Source of the DNA: Adhaeribacter arboris
GTDB taxonomy: Bacteria; Bacteroidota; Bacteroidia; Cytophagales; Hymenobacteraceae
NCBI RefSeq assembly: GCF_003023845.1
Contig: NZ_PYFT01000001.1
Location: 4,092,001 to 4,156,000, forward strand
DNA length: 64,000 nt
Direction: 5' to 3'
Below the pieces are notes generated by a model, which worked only from the letters and a program-made list of their open reading frames with translations, had not been told where the DNA came from and did no database searches. A program made the position numbers and the translations under genes. This document shows positions 36,110 through 45,943 of the stretch, in pieces. Numbering within the stretch: the first letter of the stretch is position 1; each line of letters begins with the position of its first letter.

Positions 36110-38515
36110 ATGTTAAAAAACTATCTGAAAATCGCGTTCCGTAACTTGTTACGCCACAAAGGGTATTCTTTTATAAATATTGCCGGACTGGCGGTTGGCA
36201 TTGCTTGCTGCACGTTTATTCTGTTGTTTGTGCAGGACGAGCTTTCTTTCGAGAAAAACCATCGTAAAGCCAAAAATATTTACCGGCTCACGATTACCGT
36301 GGATAATAGCGGCACCCTGGAAAAAGCCGGCATTACTTCGCCGGCCATTGCGCCGCAGCTCAAGCAAGATTTCCCGGAAGTAAAGCAATTTGTCCGCTTT
36401 CTGAGTACTGGTAATCAATCTTTAATTCGCTACCACGATAAAGCCCTGTACGAAGCGAACGGCTATTTTGTAGATTCTACGCTGTTCCAGGTATTTGATT
36501 ATCCGTTAGTGGCCGGCAATCCCAAAACCGCCTTAAACGAACCCAATTCCATTATCCTGAGCCAGGAACTCGCCCAAAAGTATTTCGGCACCGAAGATCC
36601 CATGGGTAAGATTATAGAACTGGAAACCCAATCCGCTAACACCTTAAAAGTAACGGGTATTCTGGCCGAGATCCCGCGTACTACCCAGGTGCGCCCGGAT
36701 TTTCTGGTACCCATGCGCTTAGTGGGCGGCGGCTTTTTGAGCCAGTGGTTCGCGTACGGACTTGCTTCTTACATTCTGGTGAATGATCATTTTAATGCGG
36801 CCGCTTTTGAACAGAAATTACCGGATTTCACCAAAAAATACCAACCTCACTCTCCCGGTAATCCACCGCCGCCTTCGCTGCACCTTCAGCCTTTGCTGGA
36901 TATTCACTTAAATGCCAATTACGGTGGACAAATAGCCCCCGTGAGCGATATTAAAAATGTGTACTTATTCTCGGCTTTAGCGCTGTTCATAATTTTACTG
37001 GCCTGCATTAACTTTATGAACCTGGCTACGGCCCGCTCGCAAAACCGTTCCAAAGAAGTTGGGGTACGCAAAGTAATTGGGGCTTCCCGCAGCCAGCTTA
37101 TTCGGCAGTTCCTGAGCGAATCGTTAATTCTTTCGGGGTTGGCGCTGGTATTAGCTATTGCTATCGTGTATCTGGCGTTGAACTTATTTAATCAGTTATC
37201 CGGCAAATACATCCAGATCAATTTTTTAAGTAACCCGAGTTTATGGCTGGGCTTATTGAGCCTCACGTTTTTTGCGGGTATTGTAGCGGGTTTATATCCC
37301 GCCTTCTACTTATCGGGTTTCCGGCCGGTTCAGGTACTAAAAGGCAGATTCGGGGGCAGCACCAACGGGGCTACTTTACGGAAAGGCTTAGTCGTTTTGC
37401 AATTCGCTATTTCCATTGCCATGATTGTGGGTACGGCCGTGGTGTATAACCAAATGCAGTACGTGCAGAACAAGCGCCTGGGCTTTGATCAGGACCAAAT
37501 GTTAGTGGTAAATATTCCGGGTAATTTGGATTTTAAAAAATCCCGGACCTTAAAAGAAGAACTATTGCAGTTACCGGAAGTAAAGCAAGCCACGCTCACC
37601 AGCTCCATTCCCGCCGACGAAAACTGGTGGCGTACGCCCATGCACCCCATGGGCAAAGGAAATTCCAAAGAAAATTCCATTATCGGGTTTGTGTTGCCCA
37701 CCGATTTTGATTTTGCGAAAACCTTTGGCCTGGAGTTAAAAGCGGGCCGGTTCCTGAATAAAAGCTTTATCACCGATACGGCCCGGGCTATTATGCTCAA
37801 CGAAGCCGCGGTAGCTGGTTTTGGCTGGCAAAAACCGGAAGATGCCTTAGGCCAGCGGATTAGCTATGGCGGCAACGATTCTATTGGCAGCGTAGTGGTA
37901 GGCGTACTTAAAGATTTTAACTTTCAATCGTTGCACCAGAAGGTAGAGCCTTTAATATTCAGCGCTAGTTCTAGCCGCGCTTCGTTTTTAGTAGTAAAAG
38001 TGCAAGGCGCCGACCTACCCGCTACCCTGGCCAAGCTCGAGCAAAAATGGAACGCTTTTGACGCCAAACACCCCTTTGATTTTACTTTTATGAACGATCG
38101 CTTGCAAAGCCAGTACCAGGCCGAAATACGCCTGGGCCGCATCTTCGCGGTATTTGCCGGTCTGGCTATTTTTATTGCTTGCTTGGGCTTGTTTGGTCTG
38201 GCTTCTTTCACCACCGAGCAGCGCACCAAAGAAATCGGTATCCGCAAAGTACTGGGCGCTTCGGTGAGCAACATTATGGTGATGCTATCCCGTGATTTTG
38301 TGAGGCTGGTGTTAGCCGCCAACCTGATTGCCTGGCCCATCGCGTGGTACGGCATGAGCCAGTGGCTGCAAGATTTTGAATACCGCACTCCTATTTCGTG
38401 GTGGATTTTTGGGATTGCCGCCGCTGCCGCTTTATTAATCGCCCTGGTTACCATTAGCGTGCATTCGCTCAAAGCCGCGGTGTCGAACCCGGTTACTGCC
38501 TTGCGGAGCGAATAG
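36110..38515 (+). CDS. ABC transporter permease 1 of 6 (FtsX/MacB_PCD type)
   Basis: An 801-residue inner-membrane protein with a duplicated MacB_PCD/FtsX architecture. TM1 is at about 20-43 (NIAGLAVGIACCTFILLFVQ). A large periplasmic domain follows, then three helices with the cytoplasmic coupling motif RSKEVGVRKVIGASRSQLIR (about 310-330), another helix (about 425-448), a second periplasmic domain, and a final FtsX block with QRTKEIGIRKVLGAS. It ends NPVTALRSE. Such proteins act with a separate MacB-like ATPase in mechanotransmission or lipoprotein/peptide export, but no ATPase gene is nearby. A hairpin after its stop suggests it is partly uncoupled from the next gene. Confidence 0.93.
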   Translation: MLKNYLKIAFRNLLRHKGYSFINIAGLAVGIACCTFILLFVQDELSFEKNHRKAKNIYRLTITVDNSGTLEKAGITSPAIAPQLKQDFPEVKQFVRFLSTGNQSLIRYHDKALYEANGYFVDSTLFQVFDYPLVAGNPKTALNEPNSIILSQELAQKYFGTEDPMGKIIELETQSANTLKVTGILAEIPRTTQVRPDFLVPMRLVGGGFLSQWFAYGLASYILVNDHFNAAAFEQKLPDFTKKYQPHSPGNPPPPSLHLQPLLDIHLNANYGGQIAPVSDIKNVYLFSALALFIILLACINFMNLATARSQNRSKEVGVRKVIGASRSQLIRQFLSESLILSGLALVLAIAIVYLALNLFNQLSGKYIQINFLSNPSLWLGLLSLTFFAGIVAGLYPAFYLSGFRPVQVLKGRFGGSTNGATLRKGLVVLQFAISIAMIVGTAVVYNQMQYVQNKRLGFDQDQMLVVNIPGNLDFKKSRTLKEELLQLPEVKQATLTSSIPADENWWRTPMHPMGKGNSKENSIIGFVLPTDFDFAKTFGLELKAGRFLNKSFITDTARAIMLNEAAVAGFGWQKPEDALGQRISYGGNDSIGSVVVGVLKDFNFQSLHQKVEPLIFSASSSRASFLVVKVQGADLPATLAKLEQKWNAFDAKHPFDFTFMNDRLQSQYQAEIRLGRIFAVFAGLAIFIACLGLFGLASFTTEQRTKEIGIRKVLGASVSNIMVMLSRDFVRLVLAANLIAWPIAWYGMSQWLQDFEYRTPISWWIFGIAAAAALLIALVTISVHSLKAAVSNPVTALRSE

Positions 38516-38543
38516 GCTCTGGACCATAATTTATCGGCAACAA

Positions 38544-38586
38544 GGAAAACCACGGGAATACGCCCCTGGTTTTCTCTTCTTTTTAA
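38544..38586 (+). terminator. Hairpin between permeases 1 and 2
   Basis: GAAAACCA-C-GGG pairs with CCC-C-TGGTTTTC (one C-C mismatch) and is followed by a T-rich stretch. It lies 30 bases after the stop of permease 1, in a 152-base gap. Confidence 0.65.
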
Positions 38587-38667
38587 AGGTCTTATTTTGG
38601 ATTTCTGCTAAACAGGAAAATGCTTAAATTTTATACATGCTGGTTCTGACGTAAAACAAGTAAAGCT

Positions 38668-41070
38668 ATGTGGTACAATTATTTAAAAATTGCTTTCCGG
38701 AACTTGCTGCGGCACAAACTGTTTTCGTTCATCAACATCTTTGGGTTGGCCGTGGGCATGGCGGCTTGTCTGCTCATTGTGCAGTATGTCCGGCACGAAT
38801 GGAGCTACGAAGATTTTCATAAAAACGCAACTAACGTTTACCGCGTAACGCTTGATTCTTACAAGGGTTCTGAATTTGTAGTTACCGATGCGGAAACGTA
38901 CCGGCCTTTAGGCCCGACTTTAAAAGCCGAAATGCCCGAAGTCCGGGAATTTGTCCGGATGCACGAATATTTCGGCAAAGAATTCGGCACTCCGGGCCGT
39001 TCGTTCATCGAGAACCGGGTATATGTAGCCGACCCTTCTGTTTTTAAGGTGTTTACTCACTCATTTATCTACGGCGACCCGGCTACTGCCTTATCCGCCC
39101 CGTTCCAGGTAGTTATTACCGAATCCACCGCTAAAAAGTATTTTGGGCACACTAACGTGCTCGGAAAATTGCTGCAGCTTTCCCGGTACACCGAAAAGAA
39201 TAATCTGATTATTGCGGGCGTAATCGCCGATGTGCCGCCCAATACGCACCTGAAGTTTGATATTTTAATCGCGTTTCCAACCCTGAAACAATGGGGCGAA
39301 TCTTTTGATAGTTGGGAATCTAACAACGATTATACTTATTTGCTGCTAGCGCCAAATACTCAATTACAGGCTTTTAATCAGAAATTATTTACTTTTTCGA
39401 AAAAACGGTTAAAGGCCGAAATAGTTGTTGCGGAGCCGCTTAAAAGTATTCATTTGTATTCGCATAAGAGCTACGAACCCGAAGAAAACGGAAACGCCGG
39501 AACCGTATATTTCCTGCTGGGTATTGCCTTTATTATTATAATAATTGCCTGGATTAATTACGTGAATTTAGCTACGGCCCGAGCCGTGGGGCGGGCCAAA
39601 GAAGTAGGCATCCGGAAAGTAATTGGCTCTTCCCGGCTTAGTTTAGTAAAGCAGTTTATGCTGGAATCTTTCGTGGTAAATGCGCTAGCGGCTTTGTTTA
39701 CCTTGGGTTTACTAAGCCAGGGATTAGTAGCTTTTCGCGTCGTAACCGGTATTCCGCTCACTAGTTTCTCGGATGCGGTTTTCTGGGGTATTTTTTGCGG
39801 CTTATTATTAGTTGGTTCTTTGCTGTCGGGTATTTATCCGGCGTTTGTGCTGGCCGCTTTTAAAACGGTAAATGTTTTAAAAGGCAAATTCAGCCACTCC
39901 GTTCATGGCCTTTGGCTACGAAAAGGCTTAGTAATAGGGCAGTTTGCGGCCACCATTCTGGTTATAGTGGCCGCATTTACCATTCACCGGCAGATTTCTT
40001 TTATGCGGCAACAGGATTTAGGCATGAACCTAAACCAAGTGCTGGTCGTGCGGGCGCCGCAAGCCTTAGGTCCTGATTCGCTTAGTCGAAATCTCGGAGC
40101 AAGCTTTAAAAATGAGCTGTTGCGTAACCCGGAAATAAAAATGGTTTCTAATGTCGGATCGTTACCGGGCTTAGACGTAAACGATTTAAATTCTACGAGT
40201 ATAATGCCCTACGGCACTTCGAGTGGGCAAACCGGTTATACGTACTATCATTTTGCTATTGATGCCGACTTTATTCCTGTCCTGGATTTAGAAATCATTG
40301 CCGGCCGTAATTTTCTGGCGGATCGCCAAAATCAAAACGAAATTATTGTAAACGAAGAATCGGTCCGGCTACTAGGCTACCAAACTGCTGCCGAAGCAAT
40401 AGGTAAGCGCACTACATTTAAAACGGATGATAAAATGCCCTACTCCATTATAGTTGGAGTGGTTAAAAACTATCACCATCATTCCTTAAAAAATGCCTTT
40501 ATCCCTTTAATATTTCGGTACTACCCGTATACTAACAACTATATAGCCCTGCGCCTAAATAGCCCGAATATACCCGGAGCGCTAAAAAAGGTGGAAGCTA
40601 CCTGGCAGACTCTTTATCCGGGTAAAGCTTTTTCTTATTTTTTCCTCGACGACAAGTTTGACCAGCAGTACCGGGCAGACCAGCAATTGAACCTCATTTT
40701 TACTTTTTTCTCGGGTATCGCCATTTTATTGGCCTGTTTGGGCTTATTTGGGCTGGCTTTCTTTACCATTGTGCAACGCACCAAAGAGATTGGTATCCGC
40801 AAAGTACTGGGCGCGTCCCTGAGCAGTATTCTGTTTTTATTATCTAAAGATTACATAAAGTTAATTCTGATAGCGAATGTTCTGGCTTTACCGCTGGCCT
40901 GGTGGGGCATGTACTCCTGGCTGCAGAATTACGCTTTCCGCATCCCGCTTACCGCTTGGATATTTGTTATTCCGGCCATTATTATTTTAATGATTGCCTT
41001 GCTAACGGTGAGTACGCAGACTATTAAAATTGCTTTAGCCAACCCGGTAGATGCGTTGCGCAACGAGTAA
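38668..41070 (+). CDS. ABC transporter permease 2 of 6 (FtsX/MacB_PCD type)
   Basis: An 800-residue paralogue of permease 1 with the same layout. The start is MWYNYLKIAFRNLLRHKLFS. TM1 is at about 20-42, the mid-membrane block (AFIIIIIAWINYVNLATARA) at about 282-300, the coupling motif is RAKEVGIRKVIGSSR, and the final block holds QRTKEIGIRKVLGAS near residue 703. It ends NPVDALRNE. Distinctive residues (HEWSYEDFH, AWINYVNLATARA, the C-terminal AFRIPLTAWIF) are shared with permease 5 rather than with its neighbours. It is followed by permease 3 after 35 bases, so genes 2-5 are probably one transcript. Confidence 0.93.
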   Translation: MWYNYLKIAFRNLLRHKLFSFINIFGLAVGMAACLLIVQYVRHEWSYEDFHKNATNVYRVTLDSYKGSEFVVTDAETYRPLGPTLKAEMPEVREFVRMHEYFGKEFGTPGRSFIENRVYVADPSVFKVFTHSFIYGDPATALSAPFQVVITESTAKKYFGHTNVLGKLLQLSRYTEKNNLIIAGVIADVPPNTHLKFDILIAFPTLKQWGESFDSWESNNDYTYLLLAPNTQLQAFNQKLFTFSKKRLKAEIVVAEPLKSIHLYSHKSYEPEENGNAGTVYFLLGIAFIIIIIAWINYVNLATARAVGRAKEVGIRKVIGSSRLSLVKQFMLESFVVNALAALFTLGLLSQGLVAFRVVTGIPLTSFSDAVFWGIFCGLLLVGSLLSGIYPAFVLAAFKTVNVLKGKFSHSVHGLWLRKGLVIGQFAATILVIVAAFTIHRQISFMRQQDLGMNLNQVLVVRAPQALGPDSLSRNLGASFKNELLRNPEIKMVSNVGSLPGLDVNDLNSTSIMPYGTSSGQTGYTYYHFAIDADFIPVLDLEIIAGRNFLADRQNQNEIIVNEESVRLLGYQTAAEAIGKRTTFKTDDKMPYSIIVGVVKNYHHHSLKNAFIPLIFRYYPYTNNYIALRLNSPNIPGALKKVEATWQTLYPGKAFSYFFLDDKFDQQYRADQQLNLIFTFFSGIAILLACLGLFGLAFFTIVQRTKEIGIRKVLGASLSSILFLLSKDYIKLILIANVLALPLAWWGMYSWLQNYAFRIPLTAWIFVIPAIIILMIALLTVSTQTIKIALANPVDALRNE

Positions 41071-41105
41071 GAATAAGAACTTAGAACCTTTTAATTGTTG
41101 CAGCT

Positions 41106-43508
41106 ATGTTTTATACGCACTTTCTCGTCGGAACCCGGAACTTACTTCGCCACCGGTATTATACCTTGCTCAACGTGGTGGGTTTGGCCGTGGGGTTAGC
41201 CTGCGCCTTGCTCATCTGGGTTTTCGTGCGGTTTGAAAGCAGTTTTGATCAGTTTCATGCGCATCCGGAACGCATTTTCCGGGTGGTCACGGAACTACGA
41301 TTCGACGACCATACCGGCCATCAGTCGGGCGTACACGTGCCCTTTCCGGCCGTTTTGCGCACCGACTTTCCCGAAGTAAAAGTAACGCAATTATCGCATT
41401 ACGGGGGCAGTCAGGTTACCGTACTAAACGAGCAAAAAAACGCGACGCCCAAAATGTTCCGGGAAGACGTGGGGGTATTTTTTCTGGAGCCGGAATTTTT
41501 TAAAATTTTTAATTTTTCTTTTCTGCGGGGCAATCCCCAAACCACTTTATCGGCGCCCAACCAGGTAGTGCTTACCCAACAAGCGGCCGAGCAGTATTTC
41601 GGCAGTTGGCCAACGGCAGTTGGTAAGTTTATTCAAATTGATGATAAAACCTTACAAGTAGTGGGCATTTTGCGGAACCCGCCCGTTAATTCTAATTTTC
41701 CTTTAAAAGTATTGGTCTCGTTTGCTACGTTGCAACCTTCTATCAAAAACAAAGGCTGGAACGGCATCGACAGCGACTTTCAGTGTTTTGTGGCCTTACC
41801 GGAAAACGTATCGGCCGGCCGGTTTCAGCAACTGCTCACCGCTGCGCACGATAAAAACGTGGCTCCTCCTAAAATTACTCATCCTACGCTCCAGCCCTTA
41901 GCGGATCTGCACTTTAACCAAGAATACGGCACTTTTACCGGTTCTACGGTTACGCGCCAGACTTTGTGGTTATTTGCGGGCATCGGCGTTTTTCTTATTC
42001 TGATGGCCTGCGTAAACTTTATAAACTTAGCTACCGCTTTGGCCGCGAAACGTTCGAAAGAAATTGGCGTGCGCAAAGTATTGGGGGGCAGCCGCTGGCA
42101 ATTGTTTCGCCAGTTATTAACCGAAACCGGTCTGGTGATTTTAGTGGCCATGGCACTGGCCATCGGGCTGGCTTACCAAAGTTTTCCGTGGCTGAAACAA
42201 TTATTAAAATTACCGGAAAGTCTCTCGCTTTTTTCCGGGGAGATTTTGTTTTTTGTACTCGGCGTAATGGGCTTGGTTACCTTGCTCGCCGGCACGTATC
42301 CGGCTTTGGTATTATCGGGTTTTCAACCGGTATTGGCTTTAAAAAGCAGGGGTATTACGCAAACCGTGGGCGGTATTTCGTTGCGCAAAGCTTTGGTGGT
42401 GGTGCAGTTTAGTATTTCGCAGGTTCTCATTGTCGGAACGATTCTGATTATCAATCAGATGAATTTTGTGCAAAACCAGGACCTGGGTTTTCAAAAAGAC
42501 GCCTTAATTTTTTTACGGATGGATAGCGATAGTTTGAGTCAACTAAAATTTCGCGCCTTTAAAGACCAACTATTACAAAACCCTCTTATTCAGCAGGCCA
42601 GTTACAGCAGGGCCTTACCCGCCGATATCGACTTTAACTCGAGCCGGGGCATCGAACAATTTGATAATAAAAGCTTACCGGCGTACCTGGAGCCGCAGGT
42701 AAAACTGGCCGATACGGCTTACTTCCGGACGTATGGCTTGCAATTAATCGCCGGCCGAAAATACCAGCCCGCCGATACCATGCGGGAGTTAGTGGTAAAC
42801 GAAACGTTCCTCCGGAAAGTGGGCCTTGTGCATCCAGCGCAAGCCATCGGTAAAACCATTCGTTTTTACGGCCAGCCCGCTTTACCCATTGTGGGGGTGG
42901 TAAAAGATTTTACTAACTCCTCGCTGCACGACGAAATTGCGCCCGTTATCATGAGCACCCGTACCGACCGGTACCAAACTTTAAGTCTGAAAATCAGCAC
43001 CCAGAACATTGCCCAAACCATTCAGGTAGTAAAGCAGCAGTGGCAGCAGACTTTTCCGGAAAAAGTGTTCGATTACCAATTCGTCGACGAAAAGCTGGCC
43101 CAATACTACGAGCAGGACGAAAAAATGCTGCGCTTGTTTAAAGCTTTTGCCGGGGTGGCTATTTTTATCAGTTGCTTGGGTTTGTTTGGTTTAATGGCTT
43201 TTACCGCGCAGCAACGCACCAAAGAAATTGGGGTGCGCAAAGTACTGGGCGCTACCGTTACGAATATTGTTTCCCTGCTTTCTGTAGATTTTTTAAAATT
43301 GGTATTGCTGGCTAATGTGATTGCCTGGCCCCTGGCCTGGTGGGGCATGAACCAATGGCTGCAAAATTTTACGTACCGCACGCCTATTTCGTGGCAATTA
43401 TTCGCGCTGGCGGGCGGGGCAGCATTACTAATTGCTTTCGTTACTATCAGCTTTCAGGCCATTAAAGCCGCAGTAGCGAACCCGGTTGATGCTTTGCGCA
43501 GTGAGTAA
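41106..43508 (+). CDS. ABC transporter permease 3 of 6 (FtsX/MacB_PCD type)
   Basis: An 800-residue paralogue whose N-terminus is the most divergent of the six (MFYTHFLVGTRNLLRHRYYT). The mid block reads VFLILMACVNFINLATALAA with coupling motif RSKEIGVRKVLGGSRWQL. The C-terminal block, SCLGLFGLMAFTAQQRTKEI, is intact and it ends NPVDALRSE. The periplasmic domains differ most between the paralogues, which is where substrate or partner specificity should lie. The gap to permease 4 is 48 bases. All helices expected for the fold are present, with no frameshift. Confidence 0.92.
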   Translation: MFYTHFLVGTRNLLRHRYYTLLNVVGLAVGLACALLIWVFVRFESSFDQFHAHPERIFRVVTELRFDDHTGHQSGVHVPFPAVLRTDFPEVKVTQLSHYGGSQVTVLNEQKNATPKMFREDVGVFFLEPEFFKIFNFSFLRGNPQTTLSAPNQVVLTQQAAEQYFGSWPTAVGKFIQIDDKTLQVVGILRNPPVNSNFPLKVLVSFATLQPSIKNKGWNGIDSDFQCFVALPENVSAGRFQQLLTAAHDKNVAPPKITHPTLQPLADLHFNQEYGTFTGSTVTRQTLWLFAGIGVFLILMACVNFINLATALAAKRSKEIGVRKVLGGSRWQLFRQLLTETGLVILVAMALAIGLAYQSFPWLKQLLKLPESLSLFSGEILFFVLGVMGLVTLLAGTYPALVLSGFQPVLALKSRGITQTVGGISLRKALVVVQFSISQVLIVGTILIINQMNFVQNQDLGFQKDALIFLRMDSDSLSQLKFRAFKDQLLQNPLIQQASYSRALPADIDFNSSRGIEQFDNKSLPAYLEPQVKLADTAYFRTYGLQLIAGRKYQPADTMRELVVNETFLRKVGLVHPAQAIGKTIRFYGQPALPIVGVVKDFTNSSLHDEIAPVIMSTRTDRYQTLSLKISTQNIAQTIQVVKQQWQQTFPEKVFDYQFVDEKLAQYYEQDEKMLRLFKAFAGVAIFISCLGLFGLMAFTAQQRTKEIGVRKVLGATVTNIVSLLSVDFLKLVLLANVIAWPLAWWGMNQWLQNFTYRTPISWQLFALAGGAALLIAFVTISFQAIKAAVANPVDALRSE

Positions 43509-43556
43509 TGCCGGATTTTCTAAACTTGGGCTCTAACAATTTAAAATTTTACAACC

Positions 43557-45917
43557 ATGTGGTATAGTTATTTTAAAATTGCGTTGCGCAACTTATTCCG
43601 GCAAAAAGCTTATTCTTTTATTAATATTTTTGGTTTAGCTGTTAGTATGGCTTGCAGCATTCTGATCTTAATCTGGGTGCAGGACGAGCTAAGTTACGAC
43701 CGGTTTCACACGCACGCCGACCAGCTTTATCGCATTACTTGCAGTATGCCCGATATTAAGGCGGCTACCAGTGTAGTTCCGATGGCACCAGCTCTAAAGG
43801 CCCAAATGCCCGAAGTAGAAAATACCGTGCGGTTATGGCGTTCTACTAATTTATTTGAGGTAGCAAATCGTAAGTTCGAAGAAAAGGACGTGATTTTTGC
43901 CGATGCTACTTTCCTGGAAATGTTTTCTTTTCCGCTCCTGCAAGGTGATCCAAAAACCGCGTTGCTGCGCCCGGATGGAATAATAATTACGGAAGCCACA
44001 GCCCAAAAATATTTCGGCAAAACGAAGGCACTCGGTCAGATGATCCGCAAAGACAATCAGGATAATTTTGTGGTAACGGGTGTTTTGGCTAACGTACCGA
44101 CTAACTCGCATTTGCAGTTTGATTTTATTTTACCGATGTCTTTTCTAGCTCGCACTAATTACGATTTAAAAGTAAGTAATTGGAATAATTTTGATTTTTA
44201 TACCTATGTGCAGCTCCAGAAAAATGCAGTTTCAGGAGCAGTATCTTTGCAAAAGCTGAATCAACGCATTTCCCAAATTTTCTTAGCTAACAATAAGGAG
44301 ATAAAGATAGATTTTCAATTGCAGCCTATTACCAGCATTCATTTACATTCTAATTTACTGCTCGAATTCCCTGGTAACGGTAGTATCCAGTACGTGCGTA
44401 TATTTTCAATAGTAGCTTTCTTTATTCTAGTAGTAGCTTGTATTAATTTCATGAATCTGGCTACCGCACGTTCTGCCCGCCGGGCTAAAGAAGTAGGTTT
44501 ACGTAAAGTTATTGGAGCCCGTCGGAACCAACTAATCGGGCAATTTCTGAGTGAATCTACTATTATTTCCGGATTGGCACTGCTATTGGCAATTGGGCTA
44601 GTTTGGGGATTATTGCCAGTATTTAACCATTTAGCGGATAAAAACCTGACGATTAAGTTTTGGGATGTTAAACTGCTCTTTACTTTGCTGGGCATTGCGC
44701 TAGCCACCGGGCTACTTTCCGGCAGTTATCCAGCCTTGTTTCTATCTAATTTTCAATCAATAAAGGTATTAAAGGGAGGCAAAATAGGCACTAGCAACGT
44801 GCTTTTCCGCAATGCTCTGGTGGTGACCCAATTTGTGATTTCTATCGTGCTTCTGGTAGGTACTGCCGTAGTGTATAAGCAATTACAGTTTATTCATGAT
44901 AAGCATCTGGGCTTTGATAAAGAAAACTTGCTTTACCTACCCATGACCGGCGAGCTATGGAGTAAGCAGCAGGCCTTAGAGGTGGAGTTAAAACAAAATC
45001 CACTTACCAGTCATTACACCATTATATCTGATTTACCTACCAACCTAACTAATGGCACCGTAACGGTGTATTGGGAAGGGAAAGATCCGGCCTCGCAACC
45101 ACTTTTTCCAGAGATAAAGGTAGACGAAAATTTTATTTCGGTTTTTAGGATGAAGTTGTTGAGTGGCCGAAGCTTTTCGAAAGCATTAAAATCCGATACG
45201 GCCAACTACATCGTCAATGAAACGGCCTTGCGCGTTATGGGAATGGATAGAACCACGGCCATCGGCAAGCCGCTTACTTATCAGGAAACCAAAGGCACTA
45301 TCATCGGGGTAGTGCAAGATTTTAACTTTAAACCCATGCAGCGGGCCATTGAACCATTAGTTTTACGGTTCAACCAAGGAGGCGGGAAAGTAGTAATAAG
45401 AACAACACCTAGTAATACACAGGCTACGATTAAAGCTTTAGAAAAAATTGACCAAGCATTGAACCCCAGTTATCCTTTTACCTATAACTTCCTCGACCAG
45501 GATATCGCCAACCTCTACCGCACGGAGCAACGCATGGGTACTTTTTTTAATGTGTTTGCTGTTTGGGCTATCCTTATTTCCTGCCTAGGCTTGTATGGTT
45601 TATCCGCTTTTATGGCCGAACAGCGCACCAAAGAAATTGGCGTACGCAAAGTGCTGGGTGCTTCTATTTTAGATATTGTGTACCTGCTAGGAAAGAATTT
45701 TATCAGGCTGCTGCTCCTTGCAATCATCGTTGCTGTTCCGCTTTCGTGGTGGGCCATGAATAGCTGGCTCGAGAATTATGTCTACCGCATTGAGTTGAAC
45801 TGGATTATTTTGTTGGCAGCTTGCCTTACTGCTTTTCTGATTGCCGCCTTAACTGTGAGTTACGAATCTATAAAAGCCGCCATTACCAACCCCGTAAAGG
45901 CATTGCGGAGTGAGTAA
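43557..45917 (+). CDS. ABC transporter permease 4 of 6 (FtsX/MacB_PCD type)
   Basis: A 786-residue paralogue, the shortest of the set. The start is MWYSYFKIALRNLFRQKAYS. TM1 contains NIFGLAVSMACSILILIWVQ. The mid block is VVACINFMNLATARSARRAK with KEVGLRKVIGARRNQLIGQF. The C-terminal block is SCLGLYGLSAFMAEQRTKEI with closing NPVKALRSE. In the mid block and in the first periplasmic part (QDELSYDRFHTH) it is closer to permease 1. Its base composition is slightly more AT-rich than that of permeases 1 and 3. The gap to permease 5 is only 26 bases. Confidence 0.92.
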   Translation: MWYSYFKIALRNLFRQKAYSFINIFGLAVSMACSILILIWVQDELSYDRFHTHADQLYRITCSMPDIKAATSVVPMAPALKAQMPEVENTVRLWRSTNLFEVANRKFEEKDVIFADATFLEMFSFPLLQGDPKTALLRPDGIIITEATAQKYFGKTKALGQMIRKDNQDNFVVTGVLANVPTNSHLQFDFILPMSFLARTNYDLKVSNWNNFDFYTYVQLQKNAVSGAVSLQKLNQRISQIFLANNKEIKIDFQLQPITSIHLHSNLLLEFPGNGSIQYVRIFSIVAFFILVVACINFMNLATARSARRAKEVGLRKVIGARRNQLIGQFLSESTIISGLALLLAIGLVWGLLPVFNHLADKNLTIKFWDVKLLFTLLGIALATGLLSGSYPALFLSNFQSIKVLKGGKIGTSNVLFRNALVVTQFVISIVLLVGTAVVYKQLQFIHDKHLGFDKENLLYLPMTGELWSKQQALEVELKQNPLTSHYTIISDLPTNLTNGTVTVYWEGKDPASQPLFPEIKVDENFISVFRMKLLSGRSFSKALKSDTANYIVNETALRVMGMDRTTAIGKPLTYQETKGTIIGVVQDFNFKPMQRAIEPLVLRFNQGGGKVVIRTTPSNTQATIKALEKIDQALNPSYPFTYNFLDQDIANLYRTEQRMGTFFNVFAVWAILISCLGLYGLSAFMAEQRTKEIGVRKVLGASILDIVYLLGKNFIRLLLLAIIVAVPLSWWAMNSWLENYVYRIELNWIILLAACLTAFLIAALTVSYESIKAAITNPVKALRSE

Positions 45918-45943
45918 GGTTATTTTATTAAAACTATAAAGCC